Source: Firmicutes bacterium CAG:124
GTDB taxonomy: Bacteria > Bacillota > Clostridia > Oscillospirales > Oscillospiraceae
Reading direction: 5' to 3'
DNA: 9,997 bases
Assembly: GCA_000432135.1 (NCBI GenBank)
Contig: HF990551.1
Location: 1 to 9,997 of the forward strand
Below the pieces are notes generated by a model, which was not told the origin of the DNA, did not search any database, and saw only the letters and a program-made list of their open reading frames with translations. The position numbers and the translations under genes are program-made. Positions 5,849-9,997 of the stretch are shown here, one piece after another; position 1 is the stretch's first letter, and each line of letters starts with the position of its first letter.

Positions 5849-6715
5849 ATGGATACGAAAAAATATGAGGCTTTTGAAAAAACAGTGGAGCTGCAGTCTC
5901 TGACAAAGGCCGCGCAGGAGCTGGGCCTTACGCAGTCCGGCGTCAGCCATATGCTCTCCGCCATCGAGGCGGAGCTTCAGCTGCCGCTTTTGAAGCGCAC
6001 GCGCACCGGCGCACGCCTCACGCCGGAGGGCGAGCAGATGATGCCCTATATTCACGAGATCGTGCGGCAGGAAAGGCTGCTGCGGCAGGCGGCGGAACGC
6101 CTGCATACGCTCGTTACCGGCAAGATCCGCATCGGTACGTTCACCAGTGTCGCCACGCACTGGCTGCCCGCCATGATGATGCAGTTCCAGAAGGAGCACC
6201 CGCAGGTGGATTTCCAGCTTTTCAACGGCGACTATCATGATATCGACACCTGGCTCGGCGACGGCAGCGTCGATCTTGCGTTTACAACGCTTCCCGCCCG
6301 TCCTGGCTGCCGCTGCACACCGCTGTACGAGGATGCGCTGGCCGCCGTCCTGCCGAAGGGGCATCCATTGGGGCAAAGTCCGGTCTGCCGGGTCGAGGAG
6401 CTGGCAAAGGAGCCGTTTATTTCGCTCCTGGAATCCTCCAATCATGACGTGCGCCGTGCGTTTCATGCAGTCAAGGCCCGGCCAAACATCCGCTTTGAGA
6501 CGAAGGATGATTATGCCGTTATCGCCATGGTCCGGCAGGGACTGGGCGTGAGCATCATGCCGTCCCTGCTGCTGCGCGGCAACACAGACGGCGTGGAGAT
6601 CCGCCCCATCGACCCGCCCGCCAGCCGCACCATTGCTCTTGCCGCTGCGACCGATGCCCCTGCCGCCACCCGCTTCGCGGACTTCGCAGTCCACTGGGTC
6701 AGAGAGAACACATAA
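5849..6715 (+). CDS. LysR-family transcriptional regulator
   Basis: This is a DNA-binding regulator of 288 residues, the normal LysR length. The N-terminal winged helix-turn-helix covers about 1-62 (SLTKAAQELGLTQSGVSHMLSAIEAEL at 17-43, then LLKR, LTPEGE). A linker helix at 63-90 leads to a periplasmic-binding-protein-like effector domain at about 91-286 (GKIRIGTFTS at 91-100; DLAF at 142-145; AMVRQGLGVSIMP at 226-238). AAGAGG lies nine bases before the ATG. It is transcribed from a perfect consensus promoter and is divergent from the PutP-like symporter, the usual LysR-target layout, so it probably controls solute uptake and its own gene. The effector cannot be read from the sequence; proline or a breakdown product is a guess. 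It ends on a bidirectional terminator. Confidence 0.95.
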   Translation: MDTKKYEAFEKTVELQSLTKAAQELGLTQSGVSHMLSAIEAELQLPLLKRTRTGARLTPEGEQMMPYIHEIVRQERLLRQAAERLHTLVTGKIRIGTFTSVATHWLPAMMMQFQKEHPQVDFQLFNGDYHDIDTWLGDGSVDLAFTTLPARPGCRCTPLYEDALAAVLPKGHPLGQSPVCRVEELAKEPFISLLESSNHDVRRAFHAVKARPNIRFETKDDYAVIAMVRQGLGVSIMPSLLLRGNTDGVEIRPIDPPASRTIALAAATDAPAATRFADFAVHWVRENT

Positions 6716-6749
6716 AAAACCGGGCCGCTGCGGATTTGCAGCGGCCCGG
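6714..6749. terminator. Bidirectional intrinsic terminator between lysR and gatD
   Basis: A perfect 12-bp G/C-rich stem (6720-6731 with 6738-6749) has a six-base loop. On the minus strand it is followed by TTTTTT (6719-6714), ending the murT-gatD transcript. On the plus strand a weaker CATTTATTT follows, ending the lysR transcript. The convergent genes are only 39 bases apart. The minus-strand T-run overlaps the lysR stop codon. Confidence 0.9.
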
Positions 6750-6754
6750 AGCAT

Positions 6755-7483
6755 TTATTTCCGGCTCAGTCGGGCTTCCATATAGTTGTGCGCGGCAGTT
6801 TCAAACTCGTCGGCAAGGGGCGGAAGCTCCACTTTGCCATATTTGCGTTCGAGCGCAAGCTTGAGGATCAGATCGGCCAGCTTCGGGTTTTTGGGCAGCA
6901 GACAGCCGTGGGAATAGGACGCGAAGACGTTTTTGTAGCGTGCGCCCTCCGTCCCGTCCTCGCCGTTGTTGCCGTATCCCTCGAGGACTTTGCCGAGCGG
7001 CTTCACGCCGGAGCCGAGATACGTCTTGCCGGAGTGGTTTTCAAAGCCGACAATTTTACAGTCCGCCTCGTCGCACGTGAACATATAATTGCCGATCATA
7101 CGCTGCTCGGAGCCGACGGTGTAAAGATCGAGCGCGCCGGTAAAGTCACACTGCTTGCCGTCCCAGGTCTTGTAATACTGGCCCAGCATCTGATACCCGC
7201 CGCAGATGGCGAGCACGGGCACGCCGTCCTCGATGGCGGCTTTCAGCTCTGCCGTCTTTTCGCCCTTCAGATCGTGCATCAGGATCTCCTGCTCAAAGTC
7301 CTGTCCGCCGCCGATGAAGAGCAGATCGCAGTCCTTCGCGGCAAGTTTCACCCCGATGGGGACCGGGACAATGTTTGCCTGCATCCCGCGCCATTCCAGC
7401 CGCCGCTGCATACACAGGACATTTCCGCGGTCGCCGTAGAGGTTCAGAACGTCGGGATATAAATGATAGATGTTCAGTTCCAT
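6755..7483 (-). CDS. gatD: Lipid II isoglutaminyl synthase, glutaminase subunit GatD
   Basis: This cytoplasmic class I glutamine amidotransferase releases ammonia from glutamine for MurT, which amidates the alpha-carboxylate of D-Glu in the lipid II stem peptide. Its 242 residues match S. aureus GatD in length. The nucleophile elbow LAICGGYQMLG places Cys94 at 94, and YSHGCLLPKNP (190-200) carries the catalytic His192. GSEQRMIGNY holds Arg128, at the position of the glutamine-contacting Arg128 of S. aureus GatD. FIGGGQDFEQE (57-66) is the oxyanion-loop region. It belongs to the GATase_3 (CobB/CobQ-like) group, but the partner gene fixes the role. The ATG is three bases after the murT stop, with GGGAG inside the murT end six bases upstream, so the two are translationally coupled. 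They are expected to form a heterodimer. Confidence 0.95.
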   Translation of the reverse strand: MELNIYHLYPDVLNLYGDRGNVLCMQRRLEWRGMQANIVPVPIGVKLAAKDCDLLFIGGGQDFEQEILMHDLKGEKTAELKAAIEDGVPVLAICGGYQMLGQYYKTWDGKQCDFTGALDLYTVGSEQRMIGNYMFTCDEADCKIVGFENHSGKTYLGSGVKPLGKVLEGYGNNGEDGTEGARYKNVFASYSHGCLLPKNPKLADLILKLALERKYGKVELPPLADEFETAAHNYMEARLSRK

Positions 7484-7486
7484 AGC

Positions 7487-8857
7487 TTACTCCCAGAATT
7501 GCTTGTAGCCATACGTTTTGCTGATCGTGCCGCGCAGAGCCAGCATGGCCGTGTACGTCGGCATGACGAAGACCGGCAGCTTATGCGCCGTCGCCTCCTC
7601 CATGAGCGCGCCGTAGTCCTTCTGCACGTGCAGCTTTTCCTTCGGAAATCCGGCGTAGAGGAAGCGCAGGGCCATATCCTCCGCCCGCGTGCCGGACAGA
7701 TAGACCTCACGGAGCGTATCGCCCATGTCTACCAGACGCTCAAAGGAGACGTCCCAGATCCAGCTGACGTCGCGGCCGTCCTGTGTCCGGTCGTTGAGAC
7801 AGGCGGCGAAGACGAACGGCTCGGTCCGCTGCGTCAGGAAGCTCAGCACCTGGTTGCAGCCCGCTGGATTCTTGATCAAAATCATGCGCACGTCCGTGCC
7901 ATTGATCTCGAATTTCTCCATGCGCCCAAAGCCGCAGGCAAAGCGGGACAGCGACTGCGCCGCCTTCGGAAGCTCCAGCCCCATGGCCTTTGCTGCCGCC
8001 ATGGCCGCGCAGGCGTTATAAATATTGTATCCGCCCGGCAGATTGACCGTTGCGGGGATCTCCGTTTCGCCGTCGCGGAAGACAACCTCGGAGCGCTCCT
8101 CGTCGCTCAGAATGACCTTGCTGACGCAGATATCCGGCTTCGGACGGGCATAGCCGCAGCGCGGGCAGCGGTAGCCGCCCAGATGGCCGTAGGTCACAAA
8201 GTCGTATTGATATTCGCTCTTGCACTTGATGCAGTACGGCGCGTCGGAGAGGTCCGAAACCTGCTCCTCATAGAGCGGCGTGCTGATGCCGTAGAAAATA
8301 ACGGGGTTCGGCACGTCGTCGTGCAGGCTGGTAATGAGCGAATCGTCCGCGTTCAGGCACAGAACGGCGTTCGGACTGTTCTGCGCGCCGACGCGCAGCT
8401 TGCTGAGCGTATGCGTGACCTCGCCGTAGCGGTCGAGCTGGTCGCGGAAGACGTTCGTGTAGACGATCACCTTCGCGTCGACATATTTGCTGATGAATTT
8501 CAGCGCCGCCTCGTCCGACTCAATGAGCGCGTGCGAATATCTGCAGCGGCCCGTGAGCGTGGAGTGGACGGCGAATTCCGCCGTGACGCCGGACAGGAGG
8601 TTTGCGCCGGATTTATTTGCAAAGTAAGAGATTCCAGCGTCCTGCCACGATTGCTCGATCATGCGCGAGGTCGTGGTCTTGCCGTTGGTGCCCGTGACGA
8701 TCACGGTCGTCACGTTCCTTGCAAGTTCACCCAGCAGATTCGGGCAGAGCTTGAGCGCCACGCGCCCGGGAAAATCCGTGCCGCCTCTGCCCAGCAGGCG
8801 GATCAGGGCCCGGCAGAGCTTGCAGGCAAGCACTGCGGTCATCACTCGTAACTTCAT
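7487..8857 (-). CDS. murT: Lipid II isoglutaminyl synthase, Mur-ligase-like subunit MurT
   Basis: This ATP-dependent subunit activates the D-glutamate alpha-carboxylate of lipid II and amidates it with GatD-supplied ammonia. The 456 residues show an N-terminal segment similar to S. aureus MurT (GRGGTDFPGR at 23-32) and the P-loop GTNGKTTT at 56-63. A Mur-ligase central domain follows, interrupted by a four-cysteine zinc ribbon (Cys209, 212, 231, 234; CIKC and CPRC), a hallmark of MurT. NLPGGYNIYNACAA (272-285) comes next, then the C-terminal DUF1727 domain with NDRTQDGRDVSWIWDVSFE (355-373), which holds the Asp thought to complete the GatD catalytic triad. The first ATG (8857) matches the family N-terminus but has little ribosome binding site; an ATG at 8842 is an alternative. 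It is first in the murT-gatD operon and divergent from the SLH gene. Confidence 0.95.
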   Translation of the reverse strand: MKLRVMTAVLACKLCRALIRLLGRGGTDFPGRVALKLCPNLLGELARNVTTVIVTGTNGKTTTSRMIEQSWQDAGISYFANKSGANLLSGVTAEFAVHSTLTGRCRYSHALIESDEAALKFISKYVDAKVIVYTNVFRDQLDRYGEVTHTLSKLRVGAQNSPNAVLCLNADDSLITSLHDDVPNPVIFYGISTPLYEEQVSDLSDAPYCIKCKSEYQYDFVTYGHLGGYRCPRCGYARPKPDICVSKVILSDEERSEVVFRDGETEIPATVNLPGGYNIYNACAAMAAAKAMGLELPKAAQSLSRFACGFGRMEKFEINGTDVRMILIKNPAGCNQVLSFLTQRTEPFVFAACLNDRTQDGRDVSWIWDVSFERLVDMGDTLREVYLSGTRAEDMALRFLYAGFPKEKLHVQKDYGALMEEATAHKLPVFVMPTYTAMLALRGTISKTYGYKQFWE

Positions 8858-8863
8858 ATCACA

Positions 8864-8892
8864 CTTATATCATATTTTTTCGCAAAACTCAA
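8864..8892 (-). promoter_or_regulatory. Probable promoter of murT-gatD
   Basis: The -35 box TTGAGT (8892-8887) and -10 box TATAAG (8869-8864) have a 17-base spacer. The predicted start falls at about 8857, the A of the murT ATG, so the mRNA may have no leader. I found no better promoter within the 158-base gap. Confidence 0.55.
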
Positions 8893-8921
8893 CTGGTTAC
8901 GAAAGATTTACAAAATTGTGC

Positions 8922-8950
8922 TTGTAATGGTTGTCATAATCTGATATAAT
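8922..8950 (+). promoter_or_regulatory. Sigma-A promoter of the SLH-domain gene
   Basis: TTGTAA (8922-8927), 17 bases, then TATAAT (8945-8950). The predicted start is near 8957, giving a leader of about 59 bases. The -35 boxes of this promoter and of the divergent murT promoter are only 29 bases apart. Confidence 0.8.
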
Positions 8951-8975
8951 GCAGTCGAATTGTCTCGAAAATGTG

Positions 8976-8995
8976 CCGTTCCGGTCCGGGAACGG
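8976..8995 (+). repeat. Leader hairpin ahead of the SLH gene ribosome binding site
   Basis: CCGTTCC (8976-8982) pairs perfectly with GGAACGG (8989-8995) around six bases. It ends five bases before AAGGAG (9000-9005), which itself is ten bases from the ATG. A run of A rather than T follows, so it is not a terminator. A 5' stem that protects the mRNA or exposes the ribosome binding site is plausible for an abundant surface protein. Confidence 0.5.
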
Positions 8996-9015
8996 AAAAA
9001 AGGAGTCTGTAAACC

Positions 9016-9997
9016 ATGCGAAAGGCAAGAAAACCGCTGTGCCTGCTGCTGTGCGCCGTGCTGCTTCTGTCCATGAGCGCGGCCGCGCTCGGCGCGAACA
9101 ACAACTATAGCAGCTGGTTCCAAACAAACTATGACGAGATCAACAAGCTCGGCCTGATGCCCGCGTCCTTTAACGGCCTTGATCTGACCAAGAACATCAC
9201 GCGCGGCGAGATGTGCGAGCTGGCCGTCTACGCATTCGAAAAGGCCACCGGCAACGATATCGATATGTCGAACGAAACGTTCACCGGCTTTACGGATACG
9301 TCGAATGAGAATATTGTCAAGGCCCATCTGTACGGCATCGTCAACGGCTACGAGGACGGCTCGTTCCGCCCGAAGCAGCTGCTGACGCGGCAGGAATTCT
9401 TCAAGCTCATCGAGAATTTCTGCACGGCGGCTGCGTTCTCCCCCAAGGCGAAAGACGGCGCGCTGAATGGCTTTGCCGACGCCGGATCGATCTCCGCATG
9501 GGCGAAGGAGGCCGCGCAGATCTGCGTGAGCTATTCCTACGTGCAGGGCACGAAGCTTGGAAACGGCACGTATCTGAACCCCAAGGACAACGCCAGCCGG
9601 CAGGAAGCCATGACGATGTTCCTGCGCTGCTATAAGACCATCCAGTGGTTCTACGATGAAAACGTCAAGAGCGCGACGGTCGTTGTTGACCAGATCAATC
9701 TGAACGTCACCGTCACGAGCATCAGCAAGACCATGTACGTCTGCCAGACGGGTTATATCAACGTCCGCGATTCCTGGACGACCGGCAGCACGAAGGTCGG
9801 CGAGCTGAGCTACAACGCCGCCGTCACCGTCACCGGCATCACGACTACGACCTCCGACGGCCACCAGTGGTACCGCATCAAATATAACGGCATTACGGCC
9901 TATGTCCGCGCAGACCTGCTCGCCGATAAGAAGGACAGCACCGTCACGCCGGGCGGCGGCTCCGGCTCCGGCAGCGGCGGGACCGTCTCCGGCTCCG
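9016..9997 (+). CDS. SLH-domain surface protein with SH3b domain (partial, runs off the right end)
   Basis: The visible 327 residues start with a signal peptide (MRKARKPLCLLLCAVLLLSMSAAALG, charged then hydrophobic, cleavage near 24-27). Three S-layer homology repeats follow at about 30-80, 88-140 and 150-207. Their ITRAE-type motifs read ITRGE (61-65), LTRQE (123-127) and ASRQE (193-197), and the second contains the typical GIVNGYEDGSFRP (107-119). SLH repeats bind secondary cell-wall polymer, so the protein should sit on the cell surface. Residues about 238-303 form a bacterial SH3 domain (INVRDSWTTGSTKVGEL, WYRIKYNGITAYVRADLL). A Gly/Ser/Thr linker begins at 310 and the rest, probably an enzymatic or adhesive domain, lies beyond the window. 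AAGGAG is ten bases upstream. It is divergent from murT. The final function is unknown. Confidence 0.92.
   Translation, partial: MRKARKPLCLLLCAVLLLSMSAAALGANNNYSSWFQTNYDEINKLGLMPASFNGLDLTKNITRGEMCELAVYAFEKATGNDIDMSNETFTGFTDTSNENIVKAHLYGIVNGYEDGSFRPKQLLTRQEFFKLIENFCTAAAFSPKAKDGALNGFADAGSISAWAKEAAQICVSYSYVQGTKLGNGTYLNPKDNASRQEAMTMFLRCYKTIQWFYDENVKSATVVVDQINLNVTVTSISKTMYVCQTGYINVRDSWTTGSTKVGELSYNAAVTVTGITTTTSDGHQWYRIKYNGITAYVRADLLADKKDSTVTPGGGSGSGSGGTVSGS

Noticed and set aside
5792..6754. A 320-codon minus-strand frame antisense to the LysR gene
   Set aside because: It overlaps the lysR coding region and the terminator, lacks a start signal, and its translation shows no domain; the plus-strand LysR protein is unambiguous.
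7463..8851. A 462-codon plus-strand frame antisense to murT
   Set aside because: It is a mirror-frame artefact. The minus strand carries the P-loop, zinc ribbon and DUF1727 motifs of MurT.
8908..9864. A 318-codon minus-strand frame antisense to the SLH gene
   Set aside because: The plus strand has a promoter, ribosome binding site, signal peptide and SLH/SH3b domains. The minus frame has none of these.

Overview
The window looks like chromosomal DNA of a GC-rich, low-complexity-free Firmicute, most likely a gut-type Clostridia (Oscillospiraceae/Ruminococcaceae-like). The grounds are the T-box control of pheST, the MurT/GatD peptidoglycan amidation pair typical of Gram-positive cell walls, an SLH-domain surface protein, strong AGGAGG-type ribosome binding sites, consensus sigma-A promoters and GTAGGGGCGG palindromic intergenic repeats. 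The lineage is an inference; no rRNA or tRNA gene is present to fix it.

Layout. Positions 1-372 carry no convincing gene. They hold a 10-bp inverted repeat, three small palindromes (two of them copies of one repeat in opposite orientation) and the terminator of the next operon. Positions 373-4129 (minus strand) are the phenylalanyl-tRNA synthetase operon: promoter, a T-box leader of about 270 nt with its own terminator, pheS, then pheT 12 bp later. Positions 4152-5785 (minus) are a sodium/proline-type symporter gene (putP-like) with a strong terminator. It is divergent from a LysR-family regulator (5849-6715, plus). The two share one stretch of about 34 bp that contains promoters on both strands. 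A bidirectional terminator at 6714-6749 separates the regulator from the convergent murT-gatD operon (minus, 6755-8857), which amidates lipid II. Divergent from murT, a secreted protein with three SLH repeats, an SH3b domain and a Gly/Ser linker begins at 9016 and runs off the right edge.

How the parts fit. pheST is a self-contained unit sensing uncharged tRNA-Phe. The LysR/symporter pair is a classic divergent regulator-target arrangement, probably proline (or a related solute) uptake under LysR control. murT-gatD and the SLH protein are both cell-envelope genes leaving one shared intergenic region of 158 bp.

I do not see a new multi-gene system here. The points most worth checking are the mirror-image overlapping promoters of the LysR/symporter pair, the possibly leaderless murT transcript, the paired palindromic repeats at the left end, and the four-cysteine knuckle in PheS. 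The very long ORFs antisense to pheST, the symporter and murT are read as composition artefacts.
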